Below are positions 1 through 6,536 of a DNA stretch of 7,011 bases, piece by piece. The stretch is from assembly GCA_938039765.1 (NCBI GenBank), contig CALHTV010000043.1, positions 1 to 7,011 of the forward strand, written 5' to 3'. The DNA is from an uncultured Dictyoglomus sp. GTDB lineage: Bacteria > Dictyoglomota > Dictyoglomia > Dictyoglomales > Dictyoglomaceae. Below the pieces are notes generated by a model that saw nothing but the letters and a program-made list of their open reading frames with translations, ran no database searches and was not told the origin of the DNA. The translations under genes were made by a program, and so were the position numbers. Numbering within the stretch: position 1 is the stretch's first letter; each line of letters opens with the position of its first letter.

Positions 1-2
1 AA

Positions 3-1094
3 AGAGTTGAGATTTTAAAGCTTTTATACAGAAAGGCCGAAGTTTTAATCTTGGATGAGCCCACAGCTGTTTTAGCTCCTCAAGAGGTAGAGGAACTTTT
101 TTCTGTGCTTAGAAAACTTTCTTCTCAAGGGAAGACAATAATCTTTATTTCTCATAAACTGAATGAGGTTTTGGAATTATCTGATAGAGTTAGTGTGATG
201 AGAAAAGGAAAATTGATAGATACTTTAGAGACAAAAAAGACTAATAAATATGAACTTGCTCAGCTAATGGTGGGAAGAGCAGTATTTCTTAAAGTCGAAA
301 AGAGAGAAGTACAACGAGGGGAAGAGATTTTTAAAGCGGAAAATTTATGGATAAGAGGAAGAAGAGGCTTAGATGTAGTTAAGGGAGTATCCTTTAACGT
401 AAGGGCAGGAGAAATTGTGGGAATAGCTGGTGTAGAAGGTAATGGACAGACAGAACTAATTGAAGGTATTGTAGGGCTTCTTCCTATAAAAAAGGGTAGG
501 ATATTTGTAAAAGGTATAAATATGACCTCGAAAGATACTAGACAAAGACGTCTTTGTATTGGACATATTCCAGAAGATAGACATAAGAGGGGATTAATAT
601 TGGATTTTTCAGTGGCAGAAAATAGCATATTAGGTTTGCATTTTCGTAAAGAGTTCTCTAAAGGAATTTTTCTAGATTATAAGAAAATTAACTCTCATGC
701 TGAAAAAATTGTCAAAGATTATGATGTAAAAACTCCTAATATAAGAGTTCCAATAAAAAATCTATCGGGAGGAAATCAACAAAAAATTGTAGTTGGAAAG
801 GAAATAAGTTTTTCTCCAGATTTTTTAATCGCTGCTCAACCCACAAGAGGATTAGACATCAGTGCCACAGAATTTATACATCGTCTCTTAGTTGAACTAA
901 GAGATAAAGGAAAAGGTATACTTCTTGTTTCAGCAGATCTAGATGAGATTTTAAACCTAAGTGACAGAATTTTAGTTATGTACAATGGAGAAATAGTTGG
1001 AGCTTTCTTAGAAGGAGAGGTTGATGAAAAGGAGCTGGGTTATTATATGACTGGAGTAAAAAAACAATCAGAGTTGAAGGGGGCATTAATTTGA
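3..1094 (+). CDS. ABC importer ATP-binding subunit with two nucleotide-binding domains, BMP/YufO (NupO) type, 5'-truncated
   Basis: This is the cytoplasmic ATPase of an importer of the simple-sugar/nucleoside class, energising uptake through the two permeases encoded next. The reading frame is open from the first full codon at base 3, so the start and the first Walker A lie outside the window; the TTG at 51 is only an internal Leu. The end of domain 1 has Walker B ILDEP (48-62) and a normal H-loop His (153-155). Domain 2 has a degenerate Walker A, GVEGNGQT (429-452, Gln for Lys), a signature LSGGNQQK (762-785), and LIAAQPTRGLD (825-857) where Walker B Asp and Glu are Ala and Gln. The AAQPTRGLD string is typical of the YufO/BMP branch, which argues for nucleosides over ribose or xylose; the substrate is inferred. 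The gene overlaps the next one by 4 bases (TTGA), implying translational coupling. A BMP-family lipoprotein gene would be expected upstream. Confidence 0.95.
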   Translation, partial: RVEILKLLYRKAEVLILDEPTAVLAPQEVEELFSVLRKLSSQGKTIIFISHKLNEVLELSDRVSVMRKGKLIDTLETKKTNKYELAQLMVGRAVFLKVEKREVQRGEEIFKAENLWIRGRRGLDVVKGVSFNVRAGEIVGIAGVEGNGQTELIEGIVGLLPIKKGRIFVKGINMTSKDTRQRRLCIGHIPEDRHKRGLILDFSVAENSILGLHFRKEFSKGIFLDYKKINSHAEKIVKDYDVKTPNIRVPIKNLSGGNQQKIVVGKEISFSPDFLIAAQPTRGLDISATEFIHRLLVELRDKGKGILLVSADLDEILNLSDRILVMYNGEIVGAFLEGEVDEKELGYYMTGVKKQSELKGALI

Positions 1095-2194
1095 AAAACA
1101 GGGAATTTATAGAAAATCTTACTTTGAACATAGTGAGTCCTATAATTTCTATTACTTTGGCTCTAATCTTTGGAGCTATTATCATATATTTTTTAGGGCA
1201 TAATCCTATTGAAACTTATAAAGAAGTTATTAACTTTGCTCTTGGTAATCCCAATGGTTGGGGTTATGTGCTTTTTAATACCACATCTTTTATTTTGGCA
1301 GGACTATCTGTAGCTGTAGCTTTTAAGGCAGGATTATTTAACATAGGTGCTGAAGGACAAATATTAGTTGGAGGTTTAGTATCTGCAGTAGCAGGTCTAT
1401 ATATAGCTCCTATTTTTCCTCCTTTTTTACACCTTCCTATTGTTTTAGTGTTTGCGGCTTTTGGTGGTGCTTTGTGGGCTTTTATTCCTGCAATTTTAAA
1501 GGCTAAGATAGGAGCTCATGAGGTTATAAATACTATTATGATGAATTGGATAGGATATGCCCTTACAAATTATTTGGTAGTCAATACTTTCAGAGAAAAA
1601 GGGGTTCTTTATCCTCTTCCCCAAACGGCAAAGTTACCTTCCTCTGCTACTTTACCTAAACTTTTTTCGGTTTTTCAAAAAATTGGTATAAATATGCCTG
1701 AAAGTAATCCTGTAAATGCAGCACTTATCATCTCTGTTTTAGGAGTTATCTTTACTTACTATCTCTTGTGGAGAACAAAATTAGGATATGAAATTAGATC
1801 TTTAGGTCTTAATATACATGCTTCAGAGAATGCAGGAATAAATCCTAAGAGGATTATATTGATTGCTATGCTTATTAGTGGGGCTCTAGCAGGTCTTGCA
1901 AGTACTAATGATGTATTAGGATATAGATATAGATTTTTAGATAATTTTACTCATGGCTTAGGATTTACTGGTATTGCCGTAGCTTTATTAGGCAAAAACC
2001 ATCCTTTGGGTATAGTCTTTTCTGCTTTTTTGTTTGGTGCTTTAGATAGGATGGCGATAGGTATGGATGTATTTACTCATATACCCCGTGAAATAATTTC
2101 TATATTACAAGCAGTCATAATACTAACTATTGTTGCAGGAAATGAGATCTTGATACGTTCTTTTAGAAAAAGGAGGAAAACAGTTTATGCTTGA
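1091..2194 (+). CDS. ABC importer permease, YufP (NupP)-like, BPD_transp_2 family
   Basis: A 367-residue inner-membrane permease forming one half of the translocation channel, partnered with the ATPase before it and the permease after it. The protein is strongly hydrophobic, with a first membrane helix at about residues 14-36, another at about 60-80, and several more to about residue 355. The family motif FNIGAEGQ is at residues 83-90, and NPKRIILIAMLISGALAG near residue 255 resembles the region that contacts the ATPase in this family. The TTG start at 1091 overlaps the upstream stop and follows AAGGGGG (1077-1083) by 7 bases, so the start is well supported. Length and motifs match YufP-like subunits that occur with BMP-family binding proteins. 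The 3' end overlaps the next gene by 8 bases. The transported compound is inferred from family only. Confidence 0.94.
   Translation: MKNREFIENLTLNIVSPIISITLALIFGAIIIYFLGHNPIETYKEVINFALGNPNGWGYVLFNTTSFILAGLSVAVAFKAGLFNIGAEGQILVGGLVSAVAGLYIAPIFPPFLHLPIVLVFAAFGGALWAFIPAILKAKIGAHEVINTIMMNWIGYALTNYLVVNTFREKGVLYPLPQTAKLPSSATLPKLFSVFQKIGINMPESNPVNAALIISVLGVIFTYYLLWRTKLGYEIRSLGLNIHASENAGINPKRIILIAMLISGALAGLASTNDVLGYRYRFLDNFTHGLGFTGIAVALLGKNHPLGIVFSAFLFGALDRMAIGMDVFTHIPREIISILQAVIILTIVAGNEILIRSFRKRRKTVYA
2171..2176 (+). promoter_or_regulatory. Shine-Dalgarno AGGAGG for the second permease
   Basis: AGGAGG lies inside the end of the first permease gene, 10 bases before the ATG at 2187. It fixes that start and shows the two permeases are translated from one message. 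Confidence 0.8.
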
Positions 2195-3113
2195 AACAAT
2201 ATTGGCATGGGAAACTCTCATTTCTGCTATTAGAATGGCTACTCCCTTAACCTATGCCGCTCTAGGAGGAGTATTTTCAGAAAGGAGTGGGGTAGTAAAT
2301 ATTGCTTTAGAAGGAATAATGCTCTTTGGGGCTTTCTTTGCGGCAGTAGGTGCTTACTTTTTTAAGAATCCTTTAATAGGTGTTGTTTTCTCAATTTTAG
2401 CAGGCATTTCTATTTCTTTAATTCATGCGATAGTTTCAATAAAATTCAAGGTAAACCAGATTATTAGTGGTACAACCCTAAACATGTTAGCGGCAGGTGG
2501 CACTACCTTCCTATCTAGACTTATCTTTAAAGCTGCAGGCTCTTCTCCCCATATAGAAGGTTTCACTACTGTAAACGTTCCTATATTATCTGGGATTCCA
2601 GGAGTGGGTTTACTTTTCAAAAATTTATCCCCTCTTATAATATTAATGATATTAATAGTAATCGCTTCTAATTTTGTGCTTTATAAAACAGTCTTTGGAC
2701 TAAGGCTAAGATCCGTAGGAGAGAATCCTCAAGCAGCTGATACATTAGGAGTAAGTGTATACAAATATAGATATATTGGTGTCATTTTAAGCGGAATTTT
2801 AGGGGGAATAGGAGGAGCATTTCTGTCGTTAGAACATGCAAGAGTTTTTGTAGAGAATATGACTGGAGGTAGAGGTTTTATTGCTCTTGCAGCTATGATT
2901 TTTGGAAACTGGAATCCAATTGGGGCCTTTGGAGCTTGTATATTGTTTGGGACAGCAGAAGCTATCAGAATGAGGTTAGAAGGTGTAGGAATACCTACTC
3001 AATTTATTCAGATGATTCCTTATGTTTTAACAATGTTGGTTCTAGCTGGAGCTGTTGGAAAATCTATCTCTCCTGCATCGAGTGGTATTCCTTACGAAAA
3101 GGAGGAACTGTAA
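2187..3113 (+). CDS. ABC importer permease, YufQ (NupQ)-like, BPD_transp_2 family
   Basis: A 308-residue inner-membrane permease, the second half of the channel with the YufP-like protein. The diagnostic N-terminal motif ERSGVVNIALEG sits at residues 32-43, followed by membrane segments up to about residue 290. It is shorter than its partner and lacks the partner's long N-terminal helix, which is the usual difference between the two subunits of this heterodimer. The ATG at 2187 overlaps the previous gene by 8 bases and has a strong AGGAGG upstream. The final codons, encoding KEEL, contain the AAAGGAGG that appears to serve the next gene. The order ATPase, long permease, short permease matches yufO-yufP-yufQ. 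Substrate (likely purine nucleosides) is inference. Confidence 0.94.
   Translation: MLETILAWETLISAIRMATPLTYAALGGVFSERSGVVNIALEGIMLFGAFFAAVGAYFFKNPLIGVVFSILAGISISLIHAIVSIKFKVNQIISGTTLNMLAAGGTTFLSRLIFKAAGSSPHIEGFTTVNVPILSGIPGVGLLFKNLSPLIILMILIVIASNFVLYKTVFGLRLRSVGENPQAADTLGVSVYKYRYIGVILSGILGGIGGAFLSLEHARVFVENMTGGRGFIALAAMIFGNWNPIGAFGACILFGTAEAIRMRLEGVGIPTQFIQMIPYVLTMLVLAGAVGKSISPASSGIPYEKEEL
3098..3105 (+). promoter_or_regulatory. Shine-Dalgarno AAAGGAGG ahead of the first plsC, with no standard start codon at the right distance
   Basis: AAAGGAGG is a near-perfect match to the anti-Shine-Dalgarno sequence and sits in the last codons of the YufQ-like gene. In the acyltransferase frame the codon 9 bases later is ACG (3115-3117). 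The nearest standard starts, TTG 3130 and GTG 3133, are 24 and 27 bases away, too far for this site. Confidence 0.65.
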
Positions 3114-3129
3114 TACGAATTTTCAGTTT

Positions 3130-3738
3130 TTGGTGTATAAGAGCATAGCGTGGGTAATAAGAATTTTTCTGAAAAGGCTCTATCACTTAGAGATAGAGGG
3201 GTTAGAAAATATTCCATTAAAAGGGCCAGTAATTGTAGCACCTAATCATAGAAGTAGTTTAGATGTGCTAGCTATTGCTGTAAGTTTACCAAGGCCTATT
3301 AAAGCTTTAGGAAAAATTGAAAGATTTAAATATCCTATCATTGGAAGATTTGCTCAATATCTTGGAGGCATACCTGTTCGGAGAAATCAGGCAGATTTAT
3401 CTGCTATTAAAAGCGGTTTTGAAGTACTAAAAAGAGGAGAAGTGTTATTAGTTTTTCCCGAAGGAACTCGTTTAAGAGTGGAGAAAAAGGATATAAAACC
3501 AAGAAGAGGTATAGGATATTTTGCTTCAAGGATGAAAGTTCCGGTTGTTCCTACAGCTATTTTAGGTGCTGATAGAATATGGCCTCCTGAAAAAAAAGTT
3601 CCCTCTCTAAAGGGTAAAATAAAAGTAGTTTTTTTACATCCTATCTATTACGAAGGTGAACCTAATAAGATTAAGGAAGAGGAGTTTACAAACCAAGTTA
3701 TGGCTAAGATTGAGGAAATTCTAAAGAAAGGGATGTGA
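3130..3738 (+). CDS. plsC: PlsC-type 1-acyl-sn-glycerol-3-phosphate acyltransferase (first of a tandem pair)
   Basis: A membrane-associated acyltransferase expected to acylate lysophosphatidic acid at sn-2 to give phosphatidic acid. All four family blocks are visible: the catalytic HX4D box in NHRSSLD (His codon 3247-3249), GGIPVRR (block II with the conserved Arg), FPEGTR (3454-3471), and VPVVPTAI (block IV). A hydrophobic, basic segment before the HX4D box (YKSIAWVIRIFLKRLY) is the usual interfacial anchor. The start is uncertain. The frame stays open upstream to a TTG at 3055, but that would overlap the permease by 59 bases and add an un-PlsC-like polar tail. TTG 3130 and GTG 3133 lack a well-spaced ribosome site, and a good site points to ACG 3115, giving an N-terminus reading NFQFLVYK after the start. 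I list the first standard start that fits the family. It shares architecture with the next gene, including a GADRIW/GTEKIW block. Exact acyl specificity cannot be read from sequence. Confidence 0.88.
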   Translation: MVYKSIAWVIRIFLKRLYHLEIEGLENIPLKGPVIVAPNHRSSLDVLAIAVSLPRPIKALGKIERFKYPIIGRFAQYLGGIPVRRNQADLSAIKSGFEVLKRGEVLLVFPEGTRLRVEKKDIKPRRGIGYFASRMKVPVVPTAILGADRIWPPEKKVPSLKGKIKVVFLHPIYYEGEPNKIKEEEFTNQVMAKIEEILKKGM

Positions 3739-3745
3739 CTTAAAA

Positions 3746-4381
3746 ATGAAGGTTTTCTCAAAAATGATTTCTAGATGCTTCTATAAGATTTTAATTCTAA
3801 TTGTTCGCTTCCTTTTGAAAGTATTCTGGAATTATGAAGTAGAAGGAAAAGAAAATATTCCCCCTAAGTCTTTTGTACTTGTAGCTAATCATATAAGTTT
3901 ACTAGACCCTATTGTTATTGGGGCAGCATTTGATAAAAGATTATATTACTTGGCTAAAAAAGAACTTTTTAAGTCAAAAATTTTTAACCCACTCTTAAGG
4001 TGGCTTGGAGCAATAGATGTAGATAGGAAAGATTTTAAATATGAGACTTGGAAAAAGATAAATAGAATAATAAAAGAAAACGAGATCATAGTAATATTTC
4101 CAGAAGGAACAAGAAATGACAATCCAGAAAGAGGTCTTCTAGAAATAAAAGATGGAGCTTCAACTCTTGCTCTTACTCATGGACTTCCTATCCTTCCTGT
4201 GGGAATAATAGGAACAGAGAAAATTTGGAAAAGAAGAAAAATTTTTCCCCAATTGCGAGGCACTATTAAGGTTAAAATAGGGAAATTAATTGAAGTAAAC
4301 AAGGTAAGGAGACCTACAAAAGAGGATATTAAAAATTTAAATGAAAAAATTAAGTCTAGTATTATAGGGCTTTTAAAATGA
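3746..4381 (+). CDS. plsC: PlsC-type 1-acyl-sn-glycerol-3-phosphate acyltransferase (second of a tandem pair)
   Basis: A 211-residue PlsC-family protein beginning at ATG 3746, 7 bases after the first acyltransferase; AAAGGGA (3727-3733) is a 12-base-spaced ribosome site. A hydrophobic anchor at residues 11-28 precedes NHISLLD, with catalytic His49 and Asp54. GAIDVDR (88-94) supplies block II with Arg94, FPEGTR is at 118-123, and GLPILPVGI is block IV. The middle Asp-Val-Asp-Arg resembles the classic IDR form of block II, so of the two paralogs this one looks closer to textbook PlsC, typical of the PlsC found beside cytidylate kinase and IspH in Firmicutes. Its stop overlaps the ispH start as ATGA, which implies coupled translation. 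It could use a different acyl chain or lysophospholipid from its neighbour; the sequence does not settle this. Confidence 0.92.
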   Translation: MKVFSKMISRCFYKILILIVRFLLKVFWNYEVEGKENIPPKSFVLVANHISLLDPIVIGAAFDKRLYYLAKKELFKSKIFNPLLRWLGAIDVDRKDFKYETWKKINRIIKENEIIVIFPEGTRNDNPERGLLEIKDGASTLALTHGLPILPVGIIGTEKIWKRRKIFPQLRGTIKVKIGKLIEVNKVRRPTKEDIKNLNEKIKSSIIGLLK

Positions 4382-5229
4382 AGGTATATCTTGCTACGCC
4401 TTATGGTTGGTGTTCTGGAGTTAAAAAATCCATATCTTTAGCTAAGAAAGCTCTTGAAGTTAGTGGGGAAGTTTATACTCTTGGAGCTTTAGTTCATAAT
4501 CCAAAAGTTATTGAAAAACTTTCAAAAGAAGGCATAAAGGTTTTGCCCCCTAATGAAAAACCACAAAAAAAAGTATTAATCGTAAGGGCTCATGGATTAC
4601 CTCAAAAAGACATAGAATTTTATAAGAGTTTAGGAAATGAAATTTTAGATGCCACATGTCCTCTTGTAAAAAAAGTACAAATTCTTGCTGAATTTCTCAA
4701 GAAAAATAAATATCGGGTTATAATAATAGGTGAAAAATCCCATCCCGAGGTTGTAGGTATATTGAGTTATACTGATAATGAAGGTATTGTGGTAGAAAAT
4801 TTAGAGGATGCTAAAAATATAGAAACTTATCCTAAAATTGGTATTATTTTTCAAACTACCCAAAGCTTTGATGATGCCATTTCAAAGTTAAACTCTATAA
4901 TGAGAAAAGGAAGAGAGGTAAGAATATTTAATACTATTTGTCCAGAGACTATAGAAAGACAAGAAAAAGCTAAAAAGTTAGTAGAAATGGTGGATATAGC
5001 TTTGGTATTAGGAGGAAAAAATAGTGCTAATACAAGAAGATTATATAATATACTTGTAGAAAGAGTTAGTACATATTATATTGAAAAGATTGATGATATA
5101 GAAATAAATTGGTTTGAAGAAGATAAAAAAGTAGGCATAATAACAGGAACCTCTACCCCAGAAGATTTTGTTAAGGAGGTATTAGAGCTATTAAAGAAAC
5201 ATTATCCCTTAGAGATAAATTTGGTCTAA
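4378..5229 (+). CDS. ispH: 4-hydroxy-3-methylbut-2-enyl diphosphate reductase
   Basis: IspH (LytB) is the last enzyme of the MEP pathway, reducing HMBPP to IPP and DMAPP with an oxygen-sensitive iron-sulphur cluster in the cytoplasm. The three cluster cysteines are present: Cys12 in WCSGVKK, Cys94 in ATCPLVKK and Cys188 in TICPETIERQ. Substrate-contacting residues also match: His40 (LVHNP), His72 (RAHGLP), His122 and Glu124 (KSHPEVVG), and the NSANT string near residues 215-219. The protein ends with GTSTPEDFV, usual for the family. At 283 residues it is the compact form without the C-terminal tail of the E. coli protein. The ATG overlaps the upstream plsC stop by 4 bases, with AGGG (4366-4369) 8 bases ahead. 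The last 50 bases are also open in the der frame, and a slippery-type heptamer lies just before its TAA. Confidence 0.98.
   Translation: MKVYLATPYGWCSGVKKSISLAKKALEVSGEVYTLGALVHNPKVIEKLSKEGIKVLPPNEKPQKKVLIVRAHGLPQKDIEFYKSLGNEILDATCPLVKKVQILAEFLKKNKYRVIIIGEKSHPEVVGILSYTDNEGIVVENLEDAKNIETYPKIGIIFQTTQSFDDAISKLNSIMRKGREVRIFNTICPETIERQEKAKKLVEMVDIALVLGGKNSANTRRLYNILVERVSTYYIEKIDDIEINWFEEDKKVGIITGTSTPEDFVKEVLELLKKHYPLEINLV
5173..5180 (+). promoter_or_regulatory. Shine-Dalgarno-like AAGGAGGT inside ispH, upstream of der
   Basis: AAGGAGGT is a perfect complement of the 16S anti-Shine-Dalgarno sequence. It overlaps the in-frame stop (5172-5174) that opens the der frame, and lies 9 bases before an ATT codon (5190-5192) in that frame. 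It may drive der from ATT. It also simply encodes part of Val-Lys-Glu-Val in IspH, so chance is possible. Confidence 0.45.
5217..5223 (+). other. Possible -1 ribosomal slippery heptamer A AAT TTG at the ispH-der junction
   Basis: Read in the ispH frame the bases are A AAT TTG, which fits the X XXY YYZ pattern, one sense codon ahead of the ispH stop (5227-5229). A -1 slip here reads AAA TTT GGT and continues exactly in the der frame. No stimulating hairpin is obvious downstream, and the Shine-Dalgarno-like element 5173-5180 is further away than in the dnaX case. Such heptamers are frequent in AT-rich DNA, so this is only a candidate. Confidence 0.2.
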
Positions 5230-5237
5230 AAGAGAAC

Positions 5238-6533
5238 ATCCCTGTTGTAAGTATAGTAGGAAGACCAAACGTAGGTAAGTCTGTATTGTTTAATAGAATA
5301 ACAGGAGAAGAAAAGGCTATTGTAGCAGATGAACCTGGCGTTACAAGAGATCCTCTCGTACATTTATGTGAGTACGATAATAGTTATTTTTACCTAATTG
5401 ATTCTGCCGGATGGGGTTTAACTGATGATTTAAGTCATCTTATCAAAGAAAAAATAGAAGAGGTTATAAAAATTAGTGATCTTATTCTATTTTTAGTTGA
5501 CGGGAAAAGTGAGCTGACTGCTTTAGATTTTGAATTTGCAGACATCCTAAGAAAATCTGGAAAAAAGATTATCTTAGTCGTCAATAAAATGGAGGGAAAA
5601 ATTGATTCCGAGGAGTTTCTTGCCCCCTACACTGTACTAGGTTTAGGAGAACCATTGCCAATTTCTGCTATACATAAACAAAATTTAGATGAGCTTCTAG
5701 ATAGAATAAAAGCCTTAATTCCCATGCAAAAAACTTTTGAAGAAGAAACAGCTATCAAATTCGCTTTTGTAGGTAGACCTAACAGTGGAAAATCATCTTT
5801 ACTAAATGCTTTAATTGGAAAAGACAGAAGTATAGTAAGTGAGATACCTGGTACTACGAGAGATGCTGTCGACTTAATATGGGAATTTAATAACAAAAAG
5901 TATATAATTGTAGACACCCCGGGATTAAGAAGACCATCAAAAGTAGAGGAAGAATTAGAAGAACTTTCTGTTAAAAAGACCTTACAGACTATACGAAGAA
6001 TTGATGTGGCTGTGATGGTTATAGATCTCTCTGTGGGAGTGAGAGAGCAGGAAAAAAGAATACTCCATTATATAGAAGACAAAGGAAAGTCTTGTTTAAT
6101 AGTTTTTAATAAAACTGATCTTTTTCCTTCCTTAAAAGAGAGGAGAGAATTTGAAAAAATTGCTCCATATATACTTCAGCCTTTTGATTATTTTCCTGTT
6201 ATCTTTACCTCAGCTTTAACAAGATATAATGTAAAAAAGATAATCCCTTGGATTGATAAGCTATATCAGATTAGAAATATGAGAATACCTACATCTCAAA
6301 TCAATAGAGCTATCGAAGAAGCTTTAGCTAAAACTAATTTTTCCAAAAAAGGTAAAACTCTTAAAATCTACTATGCCACACAGGTTGATGTTGCTCCGCC
6401 CTTGATTGTACTCTTTGTGAATGAACCTGAAATTATGAATAAAAATATCAAAAAGTATTTTGAAAAATTTTTGAGAAACTATTTTAATTGGCTTGGAACT
6501 CCTATTAAAATAGAAGTTAGGAAGAGGGAGTAA
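5238..6533 (+). CDS. der: Ribosome-biogenesis GTPase Der (EngA)
   Basis: Der carries two tandem GTPase domains and a KH-like domain and helps mature the 50S subunit. Domain 1 has G1 GRPNVGKS (5259-5282), G2 GVTRD (5337-5351), G3 DSAG (5400-5411) and a variant G4 NKME (5583-5594). Domain 2 has GRPNSGKS (5772-5795), GTTRD, DTPG (5913-5924) and NKTD (6108-6119). The C-terminal part, from about 6280, ends in a KH-like fold with TQVDVAPP and GTPIKIEVRKRE, as in the Thermotoga protein. From 5238 the length is 431 residues, normal for the family. The start is abnormal: from the in-frame stop at 5172-5174 there is no ATG, GTG or TTG until TTG 5286, which is inside the G1 region and cannot be the real start. 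ATC 5238 gives the usual Der beginning (x-PVVSIVGRPNVGKS). ATT 5190, 9 bases after AAGGAGGT, would give 447 residues. I chose ATC as the minimal complete protein. Confidence 0.93.
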   Translation: MPVVSIVGRPNVGKSVLFNRITGEEKAIVADEPGVTRDPLVHLCEYDNSYFYLIDSAGWGLTDDLSHLIKEKIEEVIKISDLILFLVDGKSELTALDFEFADILRKSGKKIILVVNKMEGKIDSEEFLAPYTVLGLGEPLPISAIHKQNLDELLDRIKALIPMQKTFEEETAIKFAFVGRPNSGKSSLLNALIGKDRSIVSEIPGTTRDAVDLIWEFNNKKYIIVDTPGLRRPSKVEEELEELSVKKTLQTIRRIDVAVMVIDLSVGVREQEKRILHYIEDKGKSCLIVFNKTDLFPSLKERREFEKIAPYILQPFDYFPVIFTSALTRYNVKKIIPWIDKLYQIRNMRIPTSQINRAIEEALAKTNFSKKGKTLKIYYATQVDVAPPLIVLFVNEPEIMNKNIKKYFEKFLRNYFNWLGTPIKIEVRKRE

Positions 6534-6536
6534 AAT

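Noticed and set aside
51..53. TTG at 51 as start of the ATPase gene
   Set aside because: It is the Leu inside the Walker B string ILDEP; coding similarity continues upstream to base 3 (VEILKLLYRKAEVLILDEP), so the gene is simply cut by the window edge.
260..628. 122-codon reading frame on the - strand
   Set aside because: It lies wholly antisense to the ATPase gene, has low-complexity Ser/Pro/Leu content and no ribosome site or motif. The - strand frames at 976-1185, 2423-2620, 5627-5917 and 6566-6769 were rejected for the same reason.
3055..3057. TTG at 3055 as the first plsC start
   Set aside because: It overlaps the permease gene by 59 bases, has only GGAG at 3 bases spacing, and adds a polar N-terminus unlike PlsC.
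2936..3148. 70-codon + strand reading frame across the permease end
   Set aside because: It is out of frame with both real genes, has no recognisable motif and overlaps well-supported coding sequence; a shadow frame.
4378..5229. IspH truncated because it is shorter than the E. coli protein
   Set aside because: All three cluster cysteines and the C-terminal GTSTPEDFV block are present; compact IspH forms of about 280-290 residues are normal.
5286..5288. TTG at 5286 as the der start
   Set aside because: It would delete the GRPNVGKS Walker A of domain 1, which is clearly encoded in frame immediately upstream.
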